DNA of 64,000 nt from Bostrychus sinensis (Eukaryota > Chordata > Actinopteri > Gobiiformes > Eleotridae), in the NCBI GenBank assembly GCA_020698575.1, contig CM036248.1, positions 24,540,229-24,604,228 on the forward strand, written 5' to 3'. This document shows, one piece after another, positions 34,296-46,400 of the stretch. Position 1 is the first letter of the stretch; every line of letters starts with the position of its first letter. The notes beneath the pieces were generated by a model that was not told the DNA's origin, ran no database searches, and saw nothing but the letters and a program-made list of their open reading frames with translations. Position numbers and translations under genes: made by a program.

Positions 34296-35137
34296 CCATG
34301 TACAATTTGTGATTGTAAGAGTGACAAATAAAACTATTGGAATTATTTGTTAGTGATAACGATGATGGGCATTGTCAAAAGTGAGAGGCATCTTTGAATG
34401 ATGGACGACAAGGAAAGGAATGTCTTCCTGTTTGTTCCAGATAAAGCAGTATAGCAAATAGAGTGATAGTACCCAGCATCTCTGGGTGTTAGTATAAAAT
34501 GATATGAAATGAAATGGAGAAATGTGTATATAGTGCAAAAACATCTATGATGGCATACCCCACTCACAGAAGTCACAAACTTTTACAGACAAAAATGACT
34601 GCAATAGTTGTTTCATCAGGATAAATGCAATATATGAAAACCATGGCTTTATGTCTTAGACTGCAGCCCTGCCTGATGTTGAATTGCTGTAATGATTGGA
34701 TTGGTTCACCAGGATTTGATATAGTCCAAAACAGAAACAATTTAAACCATCCTTGACTTGTTAACACAGCATCTAAATAATGTTTTGTTTTTTGTTTTTT
34801 TATCAAGCTTTAAGTAGATCCTGACTGTGTTTATCCCACTGATGAGCTTTCCTGAACAGTTGAATAGCTTCATATTAGTTCAATTTGGTATTGGCTGTAT
34901 GTCTGTGTTTATCCTGCTCACAGTGTCCGCACCAGAAAGATGCAGAGAGGTGAGAGGCGTGTGTAAGCTCCTCTGGACAGGTCTGTGATAATAACAAGGT
35001 GCTGTGTGCCCCTCTGTACTGCAGGCCATCACAGGGATATCACTGGTGTATTATCAGAAACAATAAGGCACTGTGTGGAGCCACCTGATGATCACACACT
35101 GCTGTGATTGTGGAGGTTATCGTATTTATGTATCTGA

Positions 35138-35161
35138 TTTTTTTTTTTTTTTTTTTTTTTT
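35138..35161. repeat. Poly(T) tract, 24 T
   Basis: An uninterrupted T run. Confidence 0.95.
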
Positions 35162-38100
35162 ATGTGCAAATGCAGAAGTGGTTCTTAAACACTGGGTAGT
35201 GACCCAAAAAGTGGACATCAAGAAAACTAATTTCAAATTAGTAATGGTCAGGAGCATTACCCAGGAAAAAAGAATAGGGTGCTAAGAATCATTAAAAATA
35301 GATCAAGGAACAAAATTGTCCTAAACAGCATAAGAAAAGAGGAAAACTAGGCTTAAAATGACCAAACCACAAAAGACAAAGTTATGCTAAAGCAGCTATA
35401 GGGTCACCGAGGTTGGAAGCCACCCCAAATTGCTATAACTTCAGTGCTCTGTAGGCTATGAAAGCAGAGTGCTACACATATCATTTTGGATTATACCATG
35501 GTATTCCAGAATACTCATGGTGACAGCCAATGATTACTTTCATACACACAGTCTGTCAAAAGGTAAATATAGCCCGCTAAGACCTCTATTTACCAGGGCC
35601 ATGAGAAATGGACAAGCTGCCAAACTCCTTATGTTTGCTTATACCATGTTATGTGACCATGGTATGAGCAAATTAAACAACGAGGGGCTGTGCGTTAAAC
35701 GGATGTCTGGCATCTTAGAACCACCCATTCTCAGCATTTATGCAACAGAGTGACAAAACTTGCAGAAAGTTAGTTGTAAGCAACAGTGTAGCAAAGCACA
35801 GAGTAATAGTACATGGTATCAAGATACTGTAAATCCTGCTACAAGAGATGTAGTTTCACACTATGTTACATATGAATTATAGTGTTATAGTGTATATTCA
35901 TTGAAATGTCATTTATGTAGTCATTATGATGTTTTTCATCATGTTGGTGTGACTATACTACAAAACACAGACATTTCTAAAGCAGCAGTAAATGGATAAA
36001 ACATGATGTGAATGGTGTCCTCAGATGAAAACACAGTTTCTTCCTGAAATATAACTTGAATTCCAACCCATCAATGCAAACCATCGTTGAACCTTTTATT
36101 GAACAGAAGGGTCTCTAACACAGATTGTTCCTCTGGTTCATCTACATTCACAGAGTGGATCAGCAGAGAATAAGTTCAACCCAGTGTTTTCTGATGAAAC
36201 ATTTCCTTCAGGAGCAGAGTGGCACTTTTTTTCCTACGGCACTTTAACTCAGCATCAAACAAAACGTCAACATCAAAGTAATCCTGACATGAGACGGTGC
36301 CTTTAACTATGGTCTTTTATTTGGCTCAGTGAACATGTGGTGTGGGTATGAATGAAGGACAAGCATCATTAACGCCAAAACTACATGTCGTCCTGTCACA
36401 CTGTAGCTCTCTGAAAGGAAACACTATGACATGGTAGAAAGCTTAAAAAAACTTAGCATCATAGGTCCAGATCTGAGTCTTAGAGGAGCACAAATCTGAT
36501 CTGTCTAGTTTCACACAATATGATAAAGAAATTAAGTAATTTATCTTTATCTATTGACTGTAAGAGACTATTTTGACTCAGTAATAATTATTGTTGCTCT
36601 AAATGCATAGTGATTAAATTTAAAGTAGCAGTGTTAAAATGAAAATTTTAAGAGTGCAGTGCCACTGTCCTACTGGTGGAAGAAGTAAAAATTATGGTTA
36701 CTTCAAAATAATACTTCATCTACATAAAAAAAAACTAAAAAGTAAAAAACAAAAGTATGTTCTTCAAAATGTACTCTAAAAATATTTATAAATTATAATC
36801 AGTTCTGTTCTGAGCTTTTACAATGAGAATTTTTATTCACCACATTTTGAACGTGCAAGGCCAACTCCCAGCATCAGCTTTTGCTCTGACACTGATAAAT
36901 GCTTGTTCACCCCATATTACTTTTCAGGATAAAAAATTGGGTATAAAGTATGTATTTAAATCAAGGTGGGCCAGTAGCTTCCAACAATCTCTCATTCAAT
37001 TTTTCATTTATATGTATGTGTATATGTGTATGTGGGTTATAAATAAGTGCAAATAATACCTCAGTAACAAAAGCATACATACAGTATACTGTCTCTTCAG
37101 TCTAATGTGTATATCCCAGAAGGGCATAAAAACCTGCCATATCACAGTGTGTAGAACTGTAGAAAGTATCTGACCAGCCTAACCATGACTTCAAAGTCAC
37201 ATATGCAACATATCAGGACTTATTGCTTTCATCTTTCCCTGATTATTCTTGCTCTTCTCTGCAGTCATCTGCTTGTTTTTATGTCCACAGTGATTTGGAA
37301 ATCCTTTCATGCACAGACAACACAAATGAAATGAAAGCTGCTCTGAGATGGAGCATCATGTTGAATTTTATGATCTGTGCACACACTTAGCTTCAATGTC
37401 CAATATGGAAGTTTGCCTCTTTGCTGTGTCTCCTTAAGTGTTTCCTTAAAGGTTTTTGCGCTCTGTTGTGTAATTGGAGGCTTCTGTATTTGTAAAGGTC
37501 ATTGAAGGCATTCTCCAGTAAAGTAACTATAAATTAATTTTAAAGAGAGGACAGGTGGCTTTTTCTTCCTACATAGGTCAATTCTGCTTTAATATACACA
37601 TAATTTTTAAGCTCTATCTTTAGAAAATGGTGTTTGCTGTACCATTCTCTATGTAAATGTGCATATCTGCTGAAGCATCACTGGCCTTTAATGGGTTCAC
37701 TGACTGCATTATTAAGACATAATGTAATTGAACCAGCACTGATTATAAAGACTTCGGTATTGTAAGTACAGATTCCTGAGTAGAATATTGAACACATGTA
37801 TAGCATTATGACCACTGTTCATTGAGGAAATGACAGCGCCCAATCTCAGGTCTTTGGAACCATATCTTGTGCCTCGAGTCCCATCAAAATAATTTCAAAC
37901 AGTATTTGGAGCCGATAGAAATTCTTTTGATGCTGGTCTTTGTGGATCTCTATCTGGGCCTTTTCTTATGTAAAAATCCACTTGTGGTTTCATCAAAGAA
38001 TATGGACTCAGGGCTTTTCTCCTCCTCCTTCACAAGCCTTCAGTCTGCCTGTGACCCACTGGACTCTCTCTTGTAATGGCTCCCCTCTTCACTCACCTTG

Positions 38101-39089
38101 AATACATGAATAAGAGATTAGACCATGCTCAGAGCACTAGAAGACACCTCCTCGATTAGCTTTAAATGCAGTGTGAGCCTGCAGCAAATCCCATTGGCAC
38201 ACCATTTTTACTTTTAATTTTCAAGATTAGTTATTGCAATGGATGTTATTTCAGACAGGCCCCTTCAGCTGTGACATTGCACAATGAAAACTCTATGGAA
38301 TAGTTTAGTGTTGAAAAACCTGACTGGACAGAAGCATGACCTCAGTTACATCAAATATCTGAACACATCTCCAGCAGCACTGCATGAAAACACACTGCTC
38401 TCCATCCACTTACACAATGACAACCACACAGCAAGTATTCACAGCTTTTTTACTTTATTCTCTATTTCCTGAGCACCTTTTGTTCTTTCCTTATTTGGCA
38501 GCATCTGTCTGTATTGACTCTGTTGCACCATTTCAGGCCTGTTTAATGTCTGGAGTCTAGCCTCAGTGTGACTGTCACACCAGGGCTTTTAACAAGGTCC
38601 TGCTTTTACTCTTTCCTCCCCATTTCGCCACTGTCACCTCTTTACCCTCTTTCCCTTTAGTTCTTCTGCCTCTGAGCTGCAGGCGTCTAAGGAAGGAGGA
38701 GGGATGGAAAGAGGTCTAACTGCAGCCAGTGGCAAACTGACCTGATTTAACTTTGTATAAATCAGTCAAGAAGCACAAAAGCAATGGGTGTGTTATGGAT
38801 GTTTTCTGGAGGCATGGACCAAGGATTTGTGTGTATTCACAGATGATTAAAGATCTAATGTCATCAGACTTTTATTTGTATTCATAATGAAGCAGAACAT
38901 TAAAGGCAGCTACATCACTTCAGGGTGCTGTATTTCAATTATAGACAGTATGAAAGAGTTATTGATCCTGCAGCAGAGAGTCTGAAATACTTAAAGGTGC
39001 TATGAGCAGTATATTTTTGGTATTTCATCAAAAATACCCACATGTGCCAAGATATGATGTAAACAATGGTACAGTTGAATTAAGCAGAA

Positions 39090-39137
39090 GTACTAGTAGT
39101 ATAGTGATAGTAGTAACAGCAGCAGTAGTAGTGGTAA
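39090..39137. repeat. Imperfect (AGT)n/(AGC)n tract
   Basis: AGTACTAGTAGTATAGTGAT followed by AGTAGTAACAGCAGCAGTAG: degenerate trinucleotide repeat. Confidence 0.7.
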
Positions 39138-39748
39138 ATGAATTGACATTAGCCCCACCCACTGTCCAGGATTCTCCTTAGCCCCGCCCACTGTCCTGGA
39201 TGTGTTCAGTGTCTGTTCAGCTCTGACTCTCCAGGGAGGGATCACCAGTCTGTCTCCCACACGTTCTGTGAGGCCCTTAAGTTCCTGGAGCCTTCCTTTC
39301 TTTCTGACACATTCTCCTGGATTTCTGCTCATCTCTCAGCGTCACCTGTCTCCCGTTAGAGCGGCCCATAACAGTGCAGCGGCTTTTAGTGAAAGATGAG
39401 GGAGATCACAGAGGATTTCTTCCTCTCTGCCTCTCCCTGTGCCCTTCATCTTCCTCTCACAGTTTGATCTATCACACACCAGACCTGCTTATTGTTGTTT
39501 GGCAGCAGGCTCGTGGCCCCTAGCTCTGCCTCACCACTTGCATACTGTTGCTGCTAGTGTTGGTCTGTAGGGAATGAGCTAACGTATTAGCATGCACACT
39601 TGTAACTTGTTTCATCATCCTGTGATGCCTCAAAGCCTGTTTTCTGTCTGAACATTAAGTTCAAAACTTGATGTTAAGGTTAGGATATTGTGTAGAGAAG
39701 ACAGTCACTATTATAAACACATTTAAAGTGGTCTCTTTGAGTATTTAT

Positions 39749-40548
39749 TAGGGATGTCCCGATCAGGTTTTTTTGCCCCCGAGTCGCGTCCGAGTCATTT
39801 GATTTTGAGTATCGGCCGATACCGAGTCCCGATCCGATACTTCTATAATACAGTAGAAAAATAAAGAAGTAGAAAAATGAAGAGCAAAGAAACAGATCAA
39901 TCATTTGCGCTACCTTGGCTGTGATGCCCTCCGCCTTCGCACTGTCATGGGACATTTTTTTCTCTCTTCTTCAAAACGTCCTGCAGCGTGGGCTGACTCG
40001 TCTTCGGCTGGGTTGCCTGGGTAAAGTCGCTGTATTGTGTTGGGTGTTTGTTTTTCAGGTGCCGTATCAGGTTTTTTATTATTATTATTTTTTTTTATTA
40101 TTTATTTATTTATATGGGACAGTGTGTAGTGTGTTTGTCGTGTTAAATGCAGCCTTTTCCTTGCCACCTCTTGAAATCCCAAGTTTGCATGTCTCACACT
40201 TTGCAATCGCAAGATTGTTGTCATCCACGTTAAAATACCTCCACACCACAGACATACTCGCGCCCCAAGCTTCAAGCTGCTTCCGTGTTTTGCTTCGCTT
40301 GGCGGCATTCAACCAATAGTGTCACTGCAGCAAAGTGATGTCATGCCACACGCGTTGCTGTTTCTGTGTGGAGTCAGGAGGTCTCACTCTGTACCACCGC
40401 ATAACTACAGATCTGATAAAAAGTAATGAGAATAAGTATACATATTTATCCGAGTCCTGATCGGGAGGTAACGTCCGATCCCGATCGAGTCTGAAACCAC
40501 GTGATCGGGCCCGATTTCCGATCACGTGATCGGATCGGGACATCCCTA
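39749..40548 (-). mobile_element. hAT element, 800 bp, exact TSD, carries BED zinc-finger transposase relic
   Basis: Perfect 16-bp terminal inverted repeats (TAGGGATGTCCCGATC) and an identical 8-bp target duplication gtatttat at 39741-39748 and 40549-40556. The minus strand encodes a decayed N-terminal transposase piece: SVVWRYFNVDDNNLAIAKCE, TCKLGISRGGKEKAAFNTTN, then, beyond an AT-rich low-complexity insert (about 40075-40115) and a frame change, RHLKNKHPTQYSDFTQATQP and SQPTLQDVLKK. Together these carry the C-x2-C ... H-x4-H of a BED finger plus the linker of ZBED/hAT transposases. A further shift gives AKAEGITAKVAQMIDL. The catalytic domain is absent, so it is non-autonomous. Confidence 0.93.
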
Positions 40549-41327
40549 GTATTTATCATCACACATAGTACAGTTAATTTGTTTAGTGACGTGAATATTA
40601 AGAAGGGCGCTATTAACTACAAATACCAAATTTCATTAAATAAACTTAATACATTGAACAATTTCCAAAGCTCTAGAGTCTAGAAGCATGCTGTGTCTGA
40701 ACACATACTAAAGCATTCACAGTTTGTAAATGAGCAGGGTACTCTTTATATCAGGCCACTGGGTTTTACAGGTAAAAACATGTTAAGGCTTTATTACATG
40801 ACAGAAAGAATGATAAAGGACCTGCTCAGCAGTGAATATGTGGGTTGAAAATTAGTTTAGATTAATATTTTATTTGTTTAATTTTATTGCTATATTTATT
40901 ATATTGTGTTTTCCGCACTATAGGGCGCACTTAAAAGCCTTCAATCTTCTCAAAAAACGACGTGCGCCTTATAATCCAAAGTGCCTTATATATGAATTTA
41001 TTTATGGCTACCGTAGTCAGGAACATCGCGGAGTAATACATACTGTGCTTCACCATAATATTGCTGTAATCACCCAACTGTTTAACTCGGACACTGAAGA
41101 TGAAGAATTTGAGGGATTTGTGGACGAGGAATGAAATAAAAAAGTGAGTGTATTGTGTTGTATTTTGTTATAACCAGGGCTTAATTTGTAAATCAAACGA
41201 TACCGGAACAAAAATTGCGCTTTGACCTGGGAGTCCACAAGGTCAACACCAATCCTGGAACGTACACACAACACAATGCTTAGGTGCACAAACATGCCAA
41301 AATACCAAGCAACTGCTCATTTATACT

Positions 41328-43422
41328 CAGTGGCGTAGCCATGTGGTGGCCTGGGGTGGCCACGGCCCCTGTTGGTCAGACCTTGGCCACCCCATCAGCC
41401 CGCCCCGAGCGGTCCTGCGCGACGGGCTACGTAGGTCCATAATGACGCTGGCATGGTTGACTGACGTTATGTCTTTGCGCAGCTGTTGTAAAACAAAGGG
41501 AGACCTGCAGCTAACTCAATCTGACAGATAAGACCTCAAGCTTTGTTACAGTTTTTATTTCGCGTTGATAGGTTAAGGAATCACTAAGATATGCATCGTT
41601 AAAATTGGTAAAAGCAATTAGGCTTCATTACAAGACGAGCTTTTTACCGCTCTGCTAACAGCCGCGGTGTTTTTTTTTTAGGTCCAGTGTCTCTTTTACT
41701 CAAAAAACTGTTACAATACAAATAATTATTTCCAATAACTTTGTTATTAATTATGATCAAAAGTAAGAGAAGAGATGGAGAAGGGCAGAGGAGAAACTGC
41801 AGCTGGATGGTGATGCACTGTAAAGTTTCTGTTAATAGAAATTCAACAAAAACAACAACAAAAACTTCATCCTTTTCCAGTTGCTAAAAACAACTTTATT
41901 GTGGTAGAGCCTGAAAGGAAAGGCATTAGCGCTGCACGAGGAACTGACAGGAGCTGATAGTACAGACTGTGAAAGTCTTGGACATGAAAGAAGATGATGT
42001 AGACAAAGTTGTTAGTTAGTAAGTTATTGTAAGTTTGTTAAAGCACACTACATACATTGTTCAGTCCCTCCAGGATTTCGCGATGTTGCGATCGCAACTG
42101 TTAATGCAAAAGCAAGCAAACCCCGCAAATTCAGTGCAAACCAGCAACTTTGTCCAAACTGCAACTTTTCAGCAACTTTGGTCAATTATCGCCGAGATTT
42201 TCCTTTAAAACTGCCTTTTGCTGCACTTACCACTGTCTGTGGGCCGTCCCCTGTTCTGAGCAGAGCAGCAGCGCACCGGTAATGCGGGCCGGAGGTCGGG
42301 TTGAGCCACAGACAGGCGGTGATGCGGAGGTGCGGCGCACTCATAAACAGAGAGGCACGGAGGAGCAGGGCGGAGCTATTGCGCGGAGGTGGAGCACAGA
42401 GGTTGCAGGTACTCACCAGCAGCAGCGGTGTGGATGGGACTGAAGGAGGAGATGAACGCAGTACTTTGTAGTTTTGTCAGGTGTCACTCTGAAAAGCCTC
42501 TCTATGTTGCCATGGTGATATAGTTGCCTAAAAAGTTGAATGGGCAGTGTATTTAGATAACAATGAAGTTTGAGGTCATTGTTCTTTAAACGTTAATGTT
42601 GCAGGCTAATAAACTTTCTGAAAATCTACTGCATAGCAAACTTCCTCTGTTTTTAATGACTGGATGTTCTACAGCACACAACAGGAGTCACCAGAGAAGA
42701 TCTGAGAGGAACAGAATCAGAATCAGAGGCAGTGTAATAGCCCAACAAAAAATTGGCCTAATAACACAGCAATATCATTTAAAAAGTAGGTACGCTTGGC
42801 CTGTTCACATACAGGTATTTTTAATTAGATTATTACCACCTCAAGTTTAAAAACAGATTTTGTTAGTTTTTATAGTTCTAGCTAATAGTTTTAAGAAAAA
42901 GCTCAAGCAACAGTGTATTTTTATCACCTCTGGTACTTTTTACCTGTGACTTACAGACAAAAAAATTGCAACTTTTAGCTCAACTTTTAAGACAATTCCC
43001 TGCAAAATCAGGCATTTTAGCCCACAACAATCATAAAAATTTTGCCCGCAAAATCCTGGAGGGACTAATTGTTTTACTCACTCTATAGTCAGCTAAAACA
43101 CTTTAAAATGCACCAGGATACAGCAAATATTGTCTGTTATATTGAATTTTTCCCTGGGGGAGGAGCCCCAGACCCCCCTGTAAATTTGTTACATACTTAA
43201 CCTCTGTGAGTCACAACTTGCTCTTCTGTGAGCTGCAGACATCATGGCTCAGCTCCTAACTTCCTCAAACCATCCAAATAACTGGCTTCAGAACAGAACA
43301 GAAGATAATTCACATTTTTTTGTATTAGACCTATAATACTAATAATGTGCCATGTGCCACCACAGTAAAATGACAGGACCCGGCTGGACCCCCCAGTAAA
43401 AAAAATCCTGGCTACGCCCCTG
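41328..43422. mobile_element. hAT element (layer C), nested in B, exact 8-bp TSD
   Basis: Left terminus CAGTGGCGTAGCCATG; right terminus, reversed, CAGGGGCGTAGCCAGGA. The target duplication tttatact is identical at 41320-41327 and 43423-43430. It contains layer D. No transposase was recognised. Confidence 0.92.
42062..43067. mobile_element. TIR element (layer D), innermost, about 1.0 kb, 6-bp flanking repeat
   Basis: Left terminus CAGTCCCTCCAGGATTTCGC; right terminus, reversed, TAGTCCCTCCAGGATTTTGC. Identical attgtt flanks both ends (42056-42061 and 43068-43073). A 6-bp duplication does not fit hAT (8 bp) or pogo (TA); the superfamily is unassigned. The interior has a GC-rich part (about 42240-42440) without a recognisable protein. 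Confidence 0.8.
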
Positions 43423-46400
43423 TTTATACTCAATTTTAAATTATATTTTAAGATATTTGTTAACATTATTATATATTATATCGTTTCACTTCAGTGTAAT
43501 GTGTCAGTGTACGTTTGTGTGATTGCTCAGCTGATCGAGAAATTAGCTGTTACAAGTAAGTGCACTTTTGTAGACTCCCTCTGTCATAGACCTACCACCA
43601 GTCTGAAGCAAGAACACAGACTCATGCAGCTGTGGTCTGTATAAACAAAGTCTAGACTAGGAAAGGGAGCACATGGCAGCAGTAAACTTTCAGCCTATGT
43701 CTCTCCTTTTGCTTTCACTTCTTTTTAGTGACTGCTGTGGAGCGCACAGTTTTCTCTGCGTAATGGCGTTTCACGGCTCCAGGCTCTGTGACCCTCAGTG
43801 CATTAGCTCAAGCTTAGATACATTTGAACAAACAAAAAAGAACAAACTGCTGTGAATCTATGTCCTGTGCACACAGGGAATATAATGGGGGAATAAAAAG
43901 CGCACATTGAGGGCACGTGGCGTAAGGTTTCTCTGCGTAACTATGGCTATGTAACAGTGACACTGGCGTTTAACTTGCCCCGGGTCTCATCCTGTGACCC
44001 ACAATCAGCGCGTTAGCTCTACCTTCCATTTGCTTTTGAGTAAAGGAACAAACTGACGTGGCTCTGCCATGTCCCGTGCGCTCTCGGGCACAGTGGGGAA
44101 ATAACGCGGCACATCCAAAGCGTATCACGTAGGTCCTGTCCGCGTAACCAAAGTCAGGACAAACCTCAACAGATTTACTGTCTTCTGGCTGTTAGCAAAC
44201 CCATCACTTTTTACTTAAAGAGCAGCAGTCAGCTGTAGCTCCACTCGGCCACACAGTCTACTCTGGCTCTGTGCAGCTCTGTGGATGCAGCAGGGATTGG
44301 GCGGGGTGGGGGACATCTTAAGGTAAGCACAGTGCGTACTGCTGTACACCTGCAGTCACCACTGGTGTTAACAGTGGTGAATAGATCTTTCAGTTTGACG
44401 TGAAAGTCTTTTCCACCGGATTCCCTGTACACTCTATAGACACGAATTACAGTGCGGGGACAGTCTATGTTGAAGCGCTCACGCGGAAATGAAGCGTGGC
44501 TTTTATGTTTAAAACGTGCAAAAATGTGTAATTACACCTCCGACCGCAGGTTTAGGAGGTCAAAAGAGTCAAATGTAGTCAACATTTGACTGTTCTGAGT
44601 TGTGTCCGAGTTACTGGATCCAAGCAAACATTTGTCCGGACCGCATCAAAATAAGGGAGTTTCCGGATCCTGTTTAGGCAAGATCCAGCTCAAATTAAGC
44701 CCTGGTTATAACCTTAACCGAACAGTTATGAGTTATTGTGAATACGCTATCGTTTGATTTAGCGGTCTCAGATTGTGTTTTTTATTCACGCGTTACAAAT
44801 GAACAAGTTTGGGAGTTATGGTGAACGCGTTGAATAAAGTTTGACTGACTGACTTATCTGACTGTTTTGTTTCGCCTTATAATCCGTAGTGCAGAAAATA
44901 CAGTATTTATATATTTTTTTATTATTATTTATTTTATTATTATTTAAATGTACAGCCTATTGTGATGATTCTTGGTCTTGTTACTATGATAAAATATTAA
45001 TCCTCATGTTTGCCAATGTTTGACAAAGAGACTAAGCATGTTTCTGCGGCATCCAAACAGCCTGCTTTTTGTTTTCTTTCTATTTCATCTATGCTATCTG
45101 TTCTCTCTGACCTAGAAGAACAACAGACAGCACTCCTGCTGGGAAAACCAGCAGGTTTCATCAACATCTCTCCTGCAAGTCTTTAACATTTCCCCTACAT
45201 TTAACACATCCTTTTCTCTCTCAGGCCTTTCATTATAAAGATGGGGTCTGTTTAGTCTAACCTCTCTACAGCAAAATCACAAGTTAGCTTTCATTGTTTC
45301 CTCTAAAGTTTAAATGTAATTTTTTAAAATAGACTACCATTTAGCTTTACATGTGCAGGTGCATGTCTAAATAGATGGTTTTCTGTTGTCTTTTTAAAAT
45401 CTTGTGTGCTGTTCTTGTCTATAATCTCCTGTCCCCCCTCTGTCAGTGTCATGCCTCTGTTGTCACTGCACCGGTCAGAGCTGCAGTCCAGCATCACACC
45501 AACAGAAGGTCAAGTTTTAAAACAATCCCATGTCCTTGCTTTAATGTAGAGCCCACCTGAGCCTAAGTTATATATACAGCAGCTGGTGTCAGGAGGTGGA
45601 TGTGTGTGGTGACAGATGATGGTGCCACCCTATGATAGAGCATCTGGAGGTGGCAGCCATGTTTGTTTTTGATCTATTAGCTTGGTGAGGGCCTTGTTGC
45701 AGAACGGCAGGTCAGGCTGTCAGGTTTCTCCATCAGTTTGATGACATGTGTCGGTGCAGCTCATGTCTCAGCTGGTGTGTCCATGAGAGCTGCTGGAGCC
45801 TTTCTGTTCAGACATGGCTGTAAATGTATGAGCAACAGAGCGATGAAGGCTTTGAAGCCAGTTAAATATCACGCGGCTTCATGAAGTAAAACGTGACCTT
45901 TTGCTGCCAGTGGAAGCTGTAATATGACATACAGCAGTGGTTCTGTACTGGTAATGGATGTGATTTTATATTTCACCCATAGTCATTTTACTACTTTTGT
46001 ATGTCAACCATCTGGGAACTTAGATTTTCAATTACTTTTACTGAAGGAGGCCTTTTCTCATAGTAATTACCTGCATACCTATCACTGTTCACCCAATATC
46101 TTCTCACACTGAGCTGAGACTCATTTAATATAGGCTTAGTAATTTATTTCACTATATTATTGCTTTTCTGCAAAATGAGGTTTGCATGACGCACTGTACC
46201 ATATGTTTGCTGTCTTATTAAATGAGTTGAAGGAGTTTTTTATTGGCTTAAAATTATTAGATTTGCACTTGTCCATCATCTTTATGAGAAAAATGGAAGA
46301 ATGTCAGAGAGCAGAATGTCAGACAATCTAAACTTAAATGCATATTATAGGGAAAGGGAGTATTTTGTGTAGTCAAAGAGGAGCAGGTGGTGTGTTCGTT

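Larger units (their letters stand above)
33363..39748. other. Intergenic DNA, no gene found
   Basis: AT-rich, with microsatellites (TA at 34239, poly-T at 35138, AGT-rich at 39090). No frame here has recognisable domains or exon borders. Confidence 0.55.
41175..44704. mobile_element. hAT element (layer B), nested in A, exact 8-bp TSD
   Basis: Termini CAGGGCTTAATTTG at both ends in inverted orientation (14 bp perfect). The target duplication gttataac is identical at 41167-41174 and 44705-44712. Its own sequence is 41175-41327 plus about 43431-44704; the rest is layers C and D. No intact transposase frame is seen in its own parts. Confidence 0.93.
40904..44903. mobile_element. Outer pogo/Tc1-like TIR element (layer A) split by nested insertions
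   Basis: The left end TTGTGTTTTCCGCACTATA and the right end, reversed, CTGTATTTTCTGCACTACGG are imperfect inverted termini, flanked by TA at 40902-40903 and 44904-44905. Removing the nested insertion and one copy of its target duplication leaves about 460 bp. On the + strand, 41078-41134 encodes LFNSDTEDEEFEGFVDEE and a stop, an acidic tail of the kind that ends pogo-like transposases (inference). The superfamily is judged from the TA duplication and tail only. Confidence 0.75.

Noticed and set aside
39915..40319. 134-residue + strand frame
   Set aside because: It is the complement of the BED-finger transposase relic of the hAT element at 39749-40548 and runs through low-complexity AT sequence.
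42150..42443. 97-residue frame in the GC-rich part of the innermost nested element
   Set aside because: Arg/Gly-rich composition from GC bias; no transposase motif; the complementary strand is open too.
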